Notes: generated by a model not told the origin, from the sequence alone. 24,047 nucleotides of DNA from Paulinella micropora (GCA_009731375.1 BJOX01000190.1:279442-303488), one strand, 5' to 3'; positions 1-10,875 are shown, numbered from the stretch's first letter. Translations and numbers: made by a program.

Positions 1-176
1 CCTACAATGACGATTTTGTGTCCGCCGTTAATCGCGCGCAGCGCAAGGGCTAAACAGGCAACCAACTCCTGACCATGGCTGATGAAGTCGGGGCGTGATG
101 CAAAGGGTTGATGAAGTCGGGGTTGTAGAAGGTAACTCACAACGAGCGTGAACTCCTGAAACCTCGACTTGCTCAT
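1..176 (-). CDS. Hypothetical protein, open to the window edge (or a further exon of the 236-2527 gene)
   Basis: An open frame of 58 codons runs from ATG (174-176) to the edge with no stop. It begins MSKSRFQEF and ends with a hydrophobic run ALRAINGGHKIVIV. An in-frame TAA lies five codons upstream, so the ATG could be a true start. The alternative is that this is the next exon of the upstream minus-strand gene: a TTTCAG acceptor ends at 156 and would join in phase 0 to the AAG|GTAGCC donor at 254, giving a 98-bp intron. The segment has balanced base composition, unlike the repeats around it. It contains a 14-bp direct repeat (CCCCGACTTCATCA). I do not recognise the product. Seen: open frame and signals. 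Inferred: that it is coding. Confidence 0.35.
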   Translation of the reverse strand, partial: MSKSRFQEFTLVVSYLLQPRLHQPFASRPDFISHGQELVACLALALRAINGGHKIVIV

Positions 177-235
177 GGCATCATCTCCTTAGGGCACACG
201 CTCCTGGGGAATGTTCTAGTGTTGTCCCGTATAGT

Positions 236-370
236 TCAAAAGGGCTCGGCTACCTTTCGGCTTGAACTGGGCACAGACACCAACCACAGCGAGACAGTGG
301 TTGGTGTGCAGCTTGGCCGGTGCTGAAAGTTCTTGTCCGGGGGTAGTATAGGAGGCCTTGGCTTTTCAAG
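236..370 (-). CDS. Candidate last (or internal) exon of an unidentified minus-strand gene
   Basis: After a GGCTTAG acceptor the minus strand is open for 44 codons in phase 0 and stops at TGA (236-238). The peptide starts [15 protein letters not shown] and is Pro/Ser/Thr-rich, ending [11 protein letters not shown] good donor (AAG|GTAGCC) at 254 offers an alternative end that would splice on to the exon at the left edge. Phase 0 matches the preceding candidate exon 740-814. Product unknown. Confidence 0.4.
   Translation of the reverse strand, partial: LEKPRPPILPPDKNFQHRPSCTPTTVSLWLVSVPSSSRKVAEPF
277..307. other. Perfect 11-bp inverted repeat (hairpin)
   Basis: ACACCAACCAC (277-287) pairs perfectly with GTGGTTGGTGT (297-307) around a 9-nt loop. 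It lies within the candidate exon 236-370, so it could be a chance feature of coding sequence. A second, 8-bp hairpin with one G-T pair lies at 357-375 over the acceptor of that exon. Confidence 0.6.
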
Positions 371-395
371 CTAAGCCACGCCCATAGATTAAACA

Positions 396-510
<115 letters not shown>

Positions 511-540
511 CCACTTACGTGCGTACGTACGTAACCTACC

Positions 541-574
541 TATCTTTCTACCTACCTATCTTTCTACCTATCTT

Positions 575-659
<85 letters not shown>

Positions 660-727
660 TCATCTATCTATCTATCCATTCATCTATCTATCTATCTATC
701 CATCTATCTATCCATCTATCTATCCAG
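541..727. repeat. (CTAT)n microsatellite
   Basis: Mostly CTAT with CTTT and CATT variants. It lies in the intron between candidate exons 740-814 and 236-370 (minus strand). Confidence 0.95.
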
Positions 728-739
728 ATAAGTACTTAC

Positions 740-814
740 GGTCCCGTCTGTGCCTTCATTCAATCTTGTCCCTGTAAAGCGAAGATCGTACTGTACTTCA
801 ACCTTCGCCTCCAC
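740..814 (-). CDS. Candidate internal exon of an unidentified minus-strand gene
   Basis: A 75-nt island between microsatellites. On the minus strand it follows an ATTTAG acceptor and ends at ACC|GTAAGT, a textbook 5' splice site. It is open in phase 0 for exactly 25 codons ([20 protein letters not shown] and five more). Phase matches the exon upstream (2041-2102, ends phase 0) and the one downstream (236-370, starts phase 0). Product unknown. The consensus donor makes this the best supported exon of the set. Confidence 0.55.
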
Positions 815-828
815 CTAAATAATGTGTG

Positions 829-906
829 CATGTATGTATGTATATATATGAATGTATGTATGTATGTATGGATGTATGTATGTATAGATGTATGTATGTG
901 ATAGAT

Positions 907-937
<31 letters not shown>

Positions 938-948
938 AAGATAGATAG

Positions 949-990
<42 letters not shown>

Positions 991-1023
991 ACGGATGGAT
1001 GGATGGATGGATAGATAGATAGA
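829..1023. repeat. Compound microsatellite (TATG)n-(GAAA)n-(GATA)n-(GGAT)n
   Basis: Four tetranucleotide arrays follow each other directly: TATG to about 900, GAAA 906-930, GATA 945-990, then GGAT and GATA. The last runs straight into the 140-bp dispersed repeat. Confidence 0.95.
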
Positions 1024-1167
1024 TGAGATATCGACTAATGTCAGAAAAAAGGAGCTTCTGATTTCGTCAACCAAGGAAGTCTGTGGGTAAAGTACTAACC
1101 CGATGCCCAGCTAAGCCGTGATGTTTGCACGGAAGGGACTGATACAGGCGATACCAAAGCTCCCTAG
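1024..1167 (+). repeat. 140-bp dispersed repeat, copy 1
   Basis: Begins GAGATATCGACTAATGTC and ends near CCAAAGCTCCCTA. It is nearly identical to 1573-1703 (direct) and to the reverse complement of 23903-24047. (GATA)n abuts its 5' side. No clear coding or tRNA signature; family unknown. Confidence 0.85.
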
Positions 1168-1569
1168 TACCAGGCGGGGCCAGGGCTCGTTCCATAAAGC
1201 GCCCCTTGCAGAACGAGCTCCCACCTCCATTACAGAGGGCCCAGTAAGCAGATGGAGTTTCGAGACTGTTCGACAGTCTAGTATAAACCGACAGAGCACT
1301 GTGGGTTTTATTCCGGGCTCAACAAGCGAGAAAGGGCACCCTGAGGGAACAGGATTGTGCTTCCCGTCGCTATTTCGGCATGTGACTTATAGGCGTATGG
1401 CTAGGCACACATAAGGCACCCCACCACGGGCCCAGCACACCCACACCATCCCCTAATTCTCTGTCTGTCGACAGATGGCACCCATTTCAAAAAACCAAGC
1501 CCAAGGGAGGGTCAGTGACACCTCAAGTGGCCTTGGTTCACTTCGTGGAGTAAGTGATGAGATCAACTG
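1168..1569. other. Unique 400-bp spacer between two direct copies of the 140-bp repeat
   Basis: Balanced composition and no convincing gene. A 7-bp stem with a TCG loop lies at 1263-1279 (AGACTGT/ACAGTCT), and a 12-bp palindrome TCTGTCGACAGA at 1464-1475. A 98-codon frame on the plus strand (1118-1414) starts inside the repeat and has no recognisable domain, so I do not call it. The block could be the interior of a small terminal-repeat element. Confidence 0.4.
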
Positions 1570-1702
1570 ATGAGATATCGACTAATGTCAGAAAAAAGGA
1601 GCTTCTGATTTCGTCAACCAAGGAAGTCTGTGGGTAAAGTATTAACCCGATGCCCAGCTAAGCCGTGATGTTTGCACGGAAGGGATTGATACAGGCGATA
1701 CC

Positions 1703-1703
<1 letters not shown>
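1570..1703 (+). repeat. 140-bp dispersed repeat, copy 2
   Basis: Matches copy 1 apart from a few substitutions. It stops at GCGATACCAA, where a (GATA)n array starts, so the last 10 bp of copies 1 and 3 are missing. Confidence 0.85.
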
Positions 1704-1777
<74 letters not shown>

Positions 1778-1822
1778 CCAGATAGAGAGACAGCCGGATT
1801 GAGATAGAGAGAGAGAGATAGG

Positions 1823-1890
<68 letters not shown>

Positions 1891-1917
1891 GATAGATAGA
1901 TAGATAGACAGATAGAC

Positions 1918-1967
<50 letters not shown>

Positions 1968-1980
1968 GTAAGTAGATAGG
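1704..1980. repeat. (GATA)n microsatellite with GA-rich interruption
   Basis: Two GATA arrays separated at 1779-1820 by CAGATAGAGAGACAGCC and GAGA units. Confidence 0.95.
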
Positions 1981-2040
1981 TAGATGGATATATGAGATGT
2001 CGCAAAGGAATGTAGTCCTTGCAAAGGAACGCAGTTTCAC

Positions 2041-2102
2041 ATCAAACAATAATTTGTGTACTGTGCATGTGTCCGGGATGGGAATCACGGGTAGACTGTG
2101 TT
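2041..2102 (-). CDS. Candidate internal exon of an unidentified minus-strand gene
   Basis: On the minus strand a strong pyrimidine tract ending TTTTTCCAG precedes this exon. The frame with two leading bases is open: [20 protein letters not shown], ending at GAT|GTGAAA. It starts in phase 1 and ends in phase 0, fitting the exons on both sides (2359-2527 and 740-814). Product unknown. The acceptor is strong and the donor moderate. Confidence 0.45.
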
Positions 2103-2189
2103 CTGGAAAAAGAAGAGGAGGAAGGACGTTGAAGAAAAAGGCAATCTAGGAATGGAGAGTGGGAGGATAAGGAAGAAGAGAAAGAAAAG

Positions 2190-2259
<70 letters not shown>

Positions 2260-2288
2260 GTAGATAGATAGGTAGGTAGGTAGGTAGG

Positions 2289-2342
<54 letters not shown>

Positions 2343-2355
2343 TATAGATAGATAG
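2190..2355. repeat. (GATA)n microsatellite with (GGTA) variants
   Basis: GATA array with a GTAG-rich middle (2270-2290). It lies in the intron between the candidate minus-strand exons 2359-2527 and 2041-2102. Confidence 0.95.
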
Positions 2356-2358
2356 GAC

Positions 2359-2527
2359 CAAGAAGAAAAGATTTGATAGAAAGATGGACCTGTATTTGGT
2401 GTTGCAAGTAATCATCAGAGCGGGTGAGGACAAAGTCGATGGAGGTAAAGATGATGGCAGGAGCCCGTAGGTCGGTCGAGTCAGGCGCGATAGCTTGCAT
2501 GATGTCATCGATGCTCTTGGCAACCGT
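2359..2527 (-). CDS. Candidate internal exon of an unidentified minus-strand gene
   Basis: The minus strand is open for 56 codons plus one base after a GGCTAG acceptor. It includes [20 protein letters not shown] followed by a hydrophobic stretch ([18 protein letters not shown]). An in-frame stop lies directly before the acceptor, so the exon cannot extend further in this frame. Two donors are possible: TTG|GTCCTA at 2359, ending in phase 1 and fitting the next exon, or CAG|GTCCAT at 2390, phase 0. Earlier exons would lie above 2527 and I cannot see them in the repeats. Product not recognised. Confidence 0.45.
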
Positions 2528-2593
2528 CTAGCCAGTCCCCATGGGTAACAATTATGTGTTGGTGTTGCTGATAATATTGATGATGTTGATGAT

Positions 2594-2594
<1 letters not shown>

Positions 2595-2668
<74 letters not shown>

Positions 2669-2725
2669 CACAACCAGCACTACTACTACTACTTACTACT
2701 ACTTACCACTACTACTACTATACTA

Positions 2726-2767
<42 letters not shown>

Positions 2768-2780
2768 TTACTACTACTAT

Positions 2781-2833
<53 letters not shown>

Positions 2834-2871
2834 ACTACTACTACTTACTACTACTACTTACTACTACTACT

Positions 2872-2948
<77 letters not shown>

Positions 2949-2956
2949 TTACTACT

Positions 2957-3006
<50 letters not shown>
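2595..3006. repeat. (CTA)n microsatellite
   Basis: About 410 bp of CTA with frame slips and CCA variants. The long Thr, Tyr or Leu frames here are translations of the repeat. Confidence 0.97.
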
Positions 3007-3009
<3 letters not shown>

Positions 3010-3087
3010 GGCCTAGGCCTTCGATTTAATGAAGTTAAGTTTAACTTCTGATCATCCATACAAATCGCTAGCTCAAGAGCTATTGAT
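3007..3087 (-). repeat. TAG-box (retrotransposon 3'-end box), truncated copy
   Basis: Reverse complement of the conserved ~110-bp box seen at 4944, 5521, 5696, 10431, 11348 and 12022. It runs from CTAGGCCTAGGCC to AGCTATTGAT and lacks the first ~25 bp of the box. (CTA)n flanks both sides, which equals (TAG)n in the box orientation. Confidence 0.85.
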
Positions 3088-3343
<256 letters not shown>

Positions 3344-3346
<3 letters not shown>

Positions 3347-3364
3347 GGCCTAGGCCTTCGATTC
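3344..3364 (-). repeat. TAG-box fragment at the junction with truncated retrotransposon
   Basis: Only CTAGGCCTAGGCCTTCGATT of the box remains. The sequence then switches directly into reverse-transcriptase coding sequence of the opposite orientation at about 3365, marking an insertion breakpoint. Confidence 0.7.
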
Positions 3365-4312
3365 ATACCGTATTTACCCAATATTCTCGTTCATACCCAC
3401 GCAAGATCACACATGGGATCCTGCAAGGTAGTACACTCTCAACAACGCTCTTCATTCTGTACATCAACGATATTATACTTTCACTAACACATGGAAAAGT
3501 CTTTGCATATGCAGATGACACCACACTCATCATTGCTGCCGAAAATAAAGAGCAACTCCAAGCACAAGCACAAACTGATACAACTAACCTTGTCCGCTAC
3601 TTCCACAGACATAACCTACTACCCAACCCCACCAAAACCACCTATACTATCTTCCACAAGCATGAACAGAAGGTGCAGCTGGACTTGACTATCGACGGCA
3701 AGAAGCTCCAACAAGAACGAAAGGTAAAAGTATTGGGTACAATCATCCAAAGCAACCTCGTGAACATATACAATCTATTGTGCTCCGACTTCAACCGTTT
3801 GTCCAAATGTTTCGCTATGTGAACAGCCTACTTTCCACCCATATGCACATGTATATCCCCTACTTATGTATGGCATCGCTATATGGGGATCTGATGAATA
3901 CAACACCATTATACATCCACTCATTATCATTCAAAAACGTATAATCCATCTGATCTGCCTCAAATCATGGAGAACACCTACCAAACCACTTTTTGCCAAA
4001 CTACGCCTACTCAACATACTCAACATGTATAAGTAAAGCGTATGCATGGATGCACACTCCCTTATTTACCCAGCCTTCAAAGCTTTCCAACCCCTACACT
4101 AAAACAACATCCAACCACTCACTGCAATACATAGCTACAATACTAGGCGCTCATCAAGGAAGCATATGTACAACGACTCAACGACCGGCCAGTATAGCAG
4201 AGCAGCACAAGCGCAATGGAATAAGCTACCGGAACGCCTGAGGAATATCACCGAAAAAGCTGAATTCAAGAATGAACTCAAGCTATGTCTCCTGACTTTA
4301 TAGCAATCTTGA
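3365..4312 (+). pseudogene. 5'-truncated non-LTR retrotransposon: C-terminal half of ORF2 (reverse transcriptase)
   Basis: Nucleotide match to 8968-9930 of the longer copy downstream. It begins just before the GIPQG region, here GILQG (Pro to Leu). The catalytic FAYADDTTLI box is intact at 3502-3531, whereas the longer copy has lost it. A 7-bp deletion near 3758 shifts the frame, and a further ~25-bp deletion removes part of the segment near 3843. The remainder follows the C-terminal region up to AWNKLP-like residues and a stop near 4302. It is a dead fragment, but useful for reconstructing family history. Confidence 0.9.
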
Positions 4313-4323
4313 CTCTCGTTCCA

Positions 4324-4372
<49 letters not shown>

Positions 4373-4634
4373 CCATCCCTCTCTCTCTCTCTCTCTCTCC
4401 CTCTCTCTCTCTCTCTCACCCCAATATCCTGGAAATTTATTATCCCAATCATGACCAATGGTTGGTGGGATAGCAATAGCTAGCGTAGCTATTGTTAGCG
4501 CTGTAGATAACAGGATTTCATTACCCTAATGAAAGAAACTCTAAACGGTTTGTCCACGTTTAATGTTTCTTAGTGGTCGTTGGGATCTCTATCTTTCCCT
4601 TTGTACCTGCTCTTTTGTCCATCATATCTCAACC

Positions 4635-4675
<41 letters not shown>

Positions 4676-4943
4676 TTTCTTTTCTTTCTTTCTGTTTTTT
4701 TTTTTTTTTTTTTTTCCACGAAGAAGGTAGAACTTTAGTTTAATTTCACAATAGATTAGTTCTTTTAATACTTCTAATAACTTCTTTACCCTATATCTTT
4801 ATTTTACTTTACTTTATTTTATTTTATTCTACCTATTTCTGACTTTACTTTATTTTAATACTTTCATATTCTAATATTTTAATTTTTAATTTTTTTATTT
4901 TTTTATTTTTAATATTTTAATATTTTAACATTTTTAACAATTG
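4313..4943 (+). mobile_element. 3' untranslated tail of the truncated retrotransposon, with (CT)n, poly-T and AT-rich blocks
   Basis: Starts with two (CT)n blocks separated by a duplicated GTTCCATCCC. An 8-bp hairpin CAATAGCT/AGCTATTG lies at 4474-4494. Another (CT)n with poly-T follows (4637-4716). Next is a segment beginning TAGAACTTTAGTTTAATTTC that is homologous to 10787-10815. A very AT-rich stretch then leads into the TAG-box at 4944. The same order (poly-T, TAGAACTTTA, AT-rich, box) recurs upstream of the box at 11348. Confidence 0.6.
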
Positions 4944-5050
4944 GAGAAGCAGGTCACCATCTAGTTAAATCAATAGCTCCTGAGCTAGAGATTTGTGTGG
5001 ATGACCAGAGGTTAAATATTAACTTCATTAAATCGAAGGTCTATGCCTAG
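4944..5050 (+). repeat. TAG-box, 3' end of truncated retrotransposon copy
   Basis: Box begins GAGAAGCAGGTCACCATCTAG and ends ATGCCTAG. Internal near-palindromes are TAGCTC..GAGCTA, GTTAA..TTAAC and, in other copies, AGGCCTAGGCCT. It is followed at once by (TAG)n. Confidence 0.9.
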
Positions 5051-5052
5051 AG

Positions 5053-5520
<468 letters not shown>

Positions 5521-5612
5521 CATGTAGTTAAATCAATTGCTCTTGAGCTGACGATTTTTATGGATGACCAGAGGTTAAATTTCTTAACTTCATTAAATCG
5601 AAGGCCTAGGCC

Positions 5613-5693
<81 letters not shown>
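5521..5693 (+). repeat. TAG-box copy plus (TAG)n tail
   Basis: Box lacks the first ~15 bp (starts CATGTAGTTAAATC) and ends GGCCTAGGCCTAG at 5615. TAG units then run to 5693. Confidence 0.9.
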
Positions 5694-5695
<2 letters not shown>

Positions 5696-5786
5696 TAGTT
5701 AAATCAATAGCTCTTGAGCTAACGATTTGTATGGATGATCAGAAGTTAAATTTAACTTCATTAAATCGAAGGCCTAGGCCTAGTAG
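5696..5786 (+). repeat. TAG-box copy immediately upstream of the long retrotransposon
   Basis: Starts TAGTTAAATCAATAGCTC and ends GGCCTAGGCCTAG at 5783 plus a single TAG. It contains the 16-bp palindrome AAGTTAAATTTAACTT. Retrotransposon sequence begins at 5787, 27 bp before its first ATG. I read this as the 3' tail of an older copy into which the long element inserted. Confidence 0.85.
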
Positions 5787-5813
5787 TTCACGGGAAATTG
5801 TTCAAGAAGCATC

Positions 5814-6962
5814 ATGTCCACCCAGAAGAGACCAAAACCATCAACACCATCAAGAGCAAACACCTCAGATAATCCTAACAACAACAACGCACCACTGAAA
5901 CATGCACGCATCGAAACCACCGAAAAAAAATTCGGAAACCTCAGTAAAACAGCTGATAAAACTGAAAAACAAGACGGCAATGGAAACCCGCCAAAAACGA
6001 TGGAGGAGAAAATGGATGAAATGTTGAAGAAAATGAACGACATGTCCATGAAACTGCTGCAATGTGAGGAAAAAGTTGAAGTTTTAACGAGAGAACTAAA
6101 AGAGGAACGAGATCGAAACAGGTTTCCCTCCAACAACAGCACCACCTCACACATGAGCAGACCCATGTCCATGCAATCTTCCAGTGCATCCTCATCGCAC
6201 AGCAACAACAAAAACCCACTTCAAGGCAGCTGGAAACAACCCTTGAACCTCGCAAACAAATTTGCATGAAAGTTTCCCGCTACACAAAAGGGAAGAACCA
6301 CCGGTAGTACTTCCAAACAACGAATCTTTGGACACCGCGATAATCACCGGAATCCCATATGACTCCCAAGAAACTCAAAAACAAACTCAGAAACTAGTCA
6401 CAGCTTTAATGAAAGCGAAAAGTATGGACTGCAAAGAAGGTGACATATTACTTTGCAAAAGAATGATCTCAGACCACGCAGCAAAGATATACAACCCTGA
6501 AACAGCAAAAACCACGCCTGCGATTAAAGTCCGGTTTGCAAGTATCAACTGAAGAAAAATTTCGTTCGATACGATCAATCTTCGCATCCCCAGCACAAGC
6601 AAATCTCGCAGATCACATCACGCTTGCAGAATTACACGGGTAAAGATTATCACACCATGTGCAAAGAGAGCTTGTCACCTGAAACACGCAAACTCCTTGA
6701 TAGCACAAAACAACTCATGAAAGACTATCCAAATTTCGTGGCAGCAGTGTGGACCACAGATGGTGAGATCTATCTACGCCCAAGAGAGAGTGAGAATAGA
6801 TTTAAAATCCAACGATTAACCCATATTCGGTACTTGAAGAACCACTTCAAAAACTGTGAGTCAGACAACTCATCTGCCTCCCCAAGGACCAGCAACAGGT
6901 CAGCAAATGCAACCATGTCTAGCTCCAGTTCGACGTTCCCTGCCAGTGAGGCACCGCAGTAA
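5814..6962 (+). pseudogene. Retrotransposon ORF1 (RNA-binding/chaperone-type protein), two frameshifts
   Basis: The frame starts at ATG 5814 (MSTQKRPKPSTPSR), shifts by one near 6262-6269 and shifts back near 6550. It ends at TAA 6960-6962. The order fits ORF1 proteins of the Jockey/CR1 group: a basic, Asn/Ser-rich start; a charged coiled-coil segment (about 5997-6110, KMDEMLKKMNDM); an RRM-like middle (IITGIPYDSQE and PAIKVRFASI); and a C-terminal block with LSPETRKLLDSTKQLMKDY and DGEIYLRP. That last block resembles the baculovirus-FP-type C-terminal domain common in such ORF1 proteins. Such proteins bind the element RNA. Disrupted, so not functional. Confidence 0.85.
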
Positions 6963-6965
6963 GCC

Positions 6966-9930
6966 ATGAGCTTCTTACTACAACCCAACCCCCCACCCCC
7001 GGAACACCTACCAGAACAGACTCAACCCAACAATACACCATCACATCCACCAGCACACATCATACACCCACACCTCACATCCCTTCTCCCCAAGGTAAAC
7101 AAGCACTTCTCTATATATCATACAAATATCCGCGGTATAACAGGAAGCCACCAAACCCTACTTAACCATCTATCCAACCCTGACTGTACTCACTTCATCC
7201 CAGACATAATATCACTTACGGAATCCAAAATAACACCAGGTACACCACACACTCAGTTCCCAATCTCAACATACACATCCTACCATACCACAGATGTGTC
7301 CGTCTACTATAAAAACGACATGCACATCACAATCTCTGAATCTAAAATCTCAAAAGCATCTGGCGTAATCATGCAGGTACACAGTACAGAACATAAAAAT
7401 AATCCAATCCACACCATATTCCACATCTACAAAAGACCATTCTCACAATCCTACGACGGCGCTTTCTTCGAAGAGCTCCAAAACTACATGCAAGGTATCC
7501 TCTCTACCTCCCCACACACTAGCATCACGATTGTTGGTGACCTTAACCTTGATCTCCTACGCCCTACAAACATGTATGTGACTTCCTTGCAGTCAATAAC
7601 CTCTTCACCACAATCAAAAATCCCACCCGCAAAGCAAAGAGACATACATTGCTTGATGTTATCTTAACGACACTCACCTGCGATATCACATCTGATGTCT
7701 TACCTACATGCATCTCTGATCACCACCCCATCTATGCCATCTTTCACACCCCAATCACACATAAGAAAAATAATAAGAAAATCCTAAGTAATAAGAGATA
7801 TGAAGATAAGAAAGAAATAATAACAGAAGAAATAATTAAAGAACTTAAGCAAGTTCTTGACCCAGAACTAAATAACGACACGCCTAATAATTATATAAAT
7901 AAGATACATACAGTTATAAAGACAGTGGTTGAAAAGTATGAAAAACGTATAAAGAAGCGAAAATGGAAACCATGGTGCAATAATGAAATTAGAGCTATGA
8001 TTAAGAAGCAAAGAAAACTATATGAAATAAAAGTAGCATGCCCAGTTAAAAGTAATAGGATTAAGTACAGTAAGCATAGAAATAAAACTAATAGAGAGAT
8101 TAAGAAAGCTAAGAAAGCATACATGACTGCCCTAATGGAAAGATTACGTCACGATCCGAAAAAACGTATGAATGCGTTGAGAAAGCTGATCCCACAGACA
8201 CAGGGTCTGAAGACGTCGCCCACCCCAGCTCCGCATAGATGACAAGGTAATCACCGACCCCAAAGGTATTGCCAATGCACTCAACAAACACTACACGACG
8301 GTCGGCTCCAAGGTCAGTGCCCAAATCCCCCAAGAACATAAAGTCAGAGAAGAGGAAATAGACCTAACACAGAAACAATTGCCTACCTTTACACTCAAAC
8401 GCATCCAACAGAATGATGTAGTCGAGACACTGAAAGCAATAAACAGAAACAAAGCAGAATATATAAACAAAATAAAACCAGCCATAATGCAAGACCTTAC
8501 AGAATACATGGCCCCGATATTAACCAAGCTCTTTAATAAAGCTATAGAACATAACCAATACCCAGATGCACTAAAAATAACTAAAGTTATTGAAATATAC
8601 AAAGCTTAAGATAGAACGCTGCCTGAGAACCACAGACCTATCTCGCTACTGCCGATTATCGCCAAGGTCTTTGACACTATACTCAACAAGCAACTGATGA
8701 CCCACCTTACCAGGTACGACATCCTCTCCCGAACTCAATATGCTTTCCGACCACATTCGAACACGACAACCACCACACAAACCATCCTAAACCACATCCA
8801 AAACCTCAAAGGCCCAGGACGGTATGTACTTGCTCTATTTATCGACCTATCGAAAGCTTATGACACCATCGATCATGAAACACTCATCCATAAATTACGA
8901 AATAATATAAATTTTAGCGATAACACCACTACCTTTTTCAAATCATACCTCACAAAACGATACCAAACCGTATTTACCCAATATGCTCGTTCCTACCCAC
9001 GCAAGATCACACATGGGATCCCGCAAGGTAGCACACTCTCAACAACGCTCTTCATTCTATACATCAACGATATTATACTCTCACTAACACACGGGAGAGT
9101 CTTTGCATATGCACACTCATAATTGCTGCTAATAATAAAGAGCAACTCCAAGAACAAGCATAAACTGATACAACTAACCTTGTCCACTACTTCCACTGAC
9201 ATAACCTAGTACCCAACCCCACCAAAACCACCTACACCACATTTTCCACAAGCATGAACAGAAGGTGCAGCTTGACTTGACTATCGACGGCAAGAGGCTC
9301 CAACAAGAACGAAAGGTAAAAGTATTGGGTACAATCATCCAAAGCAACCTATCCTTCCGTGAACATATACAATCTATTGTCGTCCGTCTTCAACCGTTTG
9401 TCCAAATGTTTCGCTATGTGAACAGCCTTCTCCCCACCCATATCCTCCTCCAACTCTACTATGCACATGTATACCCCCTACTTATGTATGGTATCTCTAT
9501 ATGGGGATCTGATAAATACAACACCATTATACATCCACTTATCATCATCCAAAAACGCATAGTCCGTCTGATCTGCCTCAAATCATGGAGAACACCTACC
9601 AAACCACTTTTTGCCAAACTACGCCTACTCAACATACCTAACATGTATAAATATAGCGTATGCATGGATGCACACTCCCTTATTTACTCAGCCTTCAAGG
9701 CTTGTCTTCCCCTCCATTACAACAACATCCGACCAATCACAGCTGTTCATAACTACAACACTAGGCGATCATCAAGGAAACACATGTACAACGACTCTAA
9801 GACTGGTCAGTACAGCAGAGCAGCACAAGCACAATGGGATAAGCTACCAGGACATCTGAGAGATATCTCTTACAAAGCTGAATTCAAAACTGAACTCAAA
9901 GCGTATCTCTTACAGCTGCAGCAATCATGA
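6966..9930 (+). pseudogene. Retrotransposon ORF2: AP-type endonuclease plus reverse transcriptase, inactivated
   Basis: ATG 6966 lies 3 bp after the ORF1 stop. Endonuclease motifs: HTNIRG (Asn at 7125), LTES (Glu at 7221), VGDLNLD (7533-7553), LLDVILTT and ISDHHP (7712-7729). Reverse transcriptase: NHRPISLLP, FIDLSKAYDTIDH (8841-8879) and GIPQGSTLS (9015-9041). The YADD box is missing: ten bases (GATGACACCA in the sister copy) are deleted between 9113 and 9114. Other breaks are a frameshift near 7575-7650, another near 8215-8240, a TAA at 8607-8609 inside motif 1, and new stops in 9150-9225. The last segment, 9265-9930, is open (YYAHVYPLLMYGISIWGSD, YNTRRSSRK). Cannot encode an active enzyme. 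Confidence 0.93.
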
Positions 9931-10430
9931 CACTGCCTACGGGCCTAAGGAGGGCGTTGGACACCTCATCATCAGATAATACCTGAGTGTGGGACAAGTT
10001 CAGCGTTGATCACATCCTAAGCCGGAGTGTGGTTGGCCAAACCCCCTTAGGGAGTCACCTCGTGTCTTCCAGCTTTTGTGAGCGCCACCGTTATATATAT
10101 ACAACTGACTAGGACTTTAATACCCTCAAGTATATATATATATATATACATATATATATTATATATTTATAATTTTTTTTAAAATTTTTTAATATATTGA
10201 CCCCATATATATGTATATGTAATATATATAATATTACCTTTATGTTATTTGATTTTTACTTTTATTTTTCTCCTTTATTTTTTATTTTACTCTATCTTAT
10301 TTTATTTTAATACTCTATCTTATTTTATTTTACTTTAATACTCAATCTATTTTTATTTTGTTTTTATTCTAATATTTTTAATTTTTTTTTATTTTTTATA
10401 TAATTTAATTTTCATTACTATTAATAATTT
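9931..10430 (+). mobile_element. Retrotransposon 3' UTR and AT-rich tail
   Basis: A GC-balanced part (9931-10090) contains two GAGTGTGG-type repeats. AT-rich sequence follows, with TA dinucleotide runs and TTTTATTTTA units. No gene seen. Confidence 0.7.
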
Positions 10431-10537
10431 GAGAAGTAGGTCACCATCTAGTTAAATCAATAGCTCTTGAGCTAACGATTTGTATGGATGACCAGAAGTT
10501 AAGTTAAATTAACTTCATTAAATCGAAGGCCTAGGCC

Positions 10538-10578
<41 letters not shown>
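10431..10578 (+). repeat. TAG-box and (TAG)n tail ending the long retrotransposon
   Basis: Box 10431-10540 (GAGAAGTAGGTCACC to GGCCTAGGCCTAG), then about 13 TAG units. Here the box follows the 3' UTR of a long copy directly. This is the main reason to regard it as the 3' terminus of the element. Confidence 0.85.
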
Positions 10579-10870
10579 ATATAACACTTTCAACATATAT
10601 ATATACATATATATATGTATATATATATAGTACTGAGTGAGAATATAACTTTTTCACATATATATACATATATATATATATTATATTATATTATATTATA
10701 TTATATTATATATTTTATCTATCTATATATATTTCCGTTTTTTTTTTGTTTTTTTTTTTCTCGTTCCTCACTGAACTAGAACTTTACTTTGACTTCATAA
10801 CAGATTAATCTAATATATATATACATATATATATATTGTTAATTCCATATATATTTATTATTATTGTTAT
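10579..10870. other. AT-rich region with a duplicated segment and retrotransposon-tail homology
   Basis: The phrase AATATAAC-(4)-TTCA(A)CATATATATA occurs twice (from 10578 and from 10640). From about 10735 poly-T and CTAGAACTTTACTTTGACTT match 4697-4770, the 3' UTR of the truncated copy. This is probably the start of a third 3'-end fragment that finishes at the box 11348-11455. No gene seen. Confidence 0.5.
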
Positions 10871-10875
10871 TACTA

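Larger units (their letters stand above)
5787..10540 (+). mobile_element. Near full-length non-LTR retrotransposon (LINE), two-ORF, Jockey/CR1-like
   Basis: Layout: 27-bp leader, ORF1 (5814-6962), 3-bp gap, ORF2 (6966-9930) with endonuclease and reverse transcriptase, a ~170-bp 3' UTR, a very AT-rich tail to 10430, TAG-box 10431-10540, then (TAG)n. No LTRs and no RNase H domain seen. The C-terminal region carries a YNTRR motif of the kind found in CR1/L2/Rex1/Jockey relatives. Frameshifts in both ORFs, a stop in the reverse transcriptase and loss of the catalytic box show that it cannot move by itself. Clade assignment is inference from motifs. Confidence 0.85.

Noticed and set aside
1-53. 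Plus-strand frame ending YNDDFVSAVNRAQRKG then TAA.
   Set aside because: Overlaps a longer open minus-strand frame with a start codon and an upstream stop; likely its shadow.
388-393. ATTAAA as a polyadenylation signal on the plus strand.
   Set aside because: No plus-strand gene ends here; the nearby coding evidence is on the minus strand.
1118-1414. 98-codon plus-strand frame.
   Set aside because: Starts in a dispersed repeat, no domain seen, overlaps an equally open minus frame; probably chance.
1576-1600. CTGATGAG...CGA near the 140-bp repeat resembles the hammerhead ribozyme core.
   Set aside because: The second core element reads GACT instead of GAAA, stem II would be one pair, and the motif is not kept in the other copies (they start GATAGATGAG and GATGAAATATC).
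9611-9859. 82-codon frame with a near-identical partner at 3993-4241.
   Set aside because: Both are out-of-frame shadows of the C-terminal part of retrotransposon ORF2.
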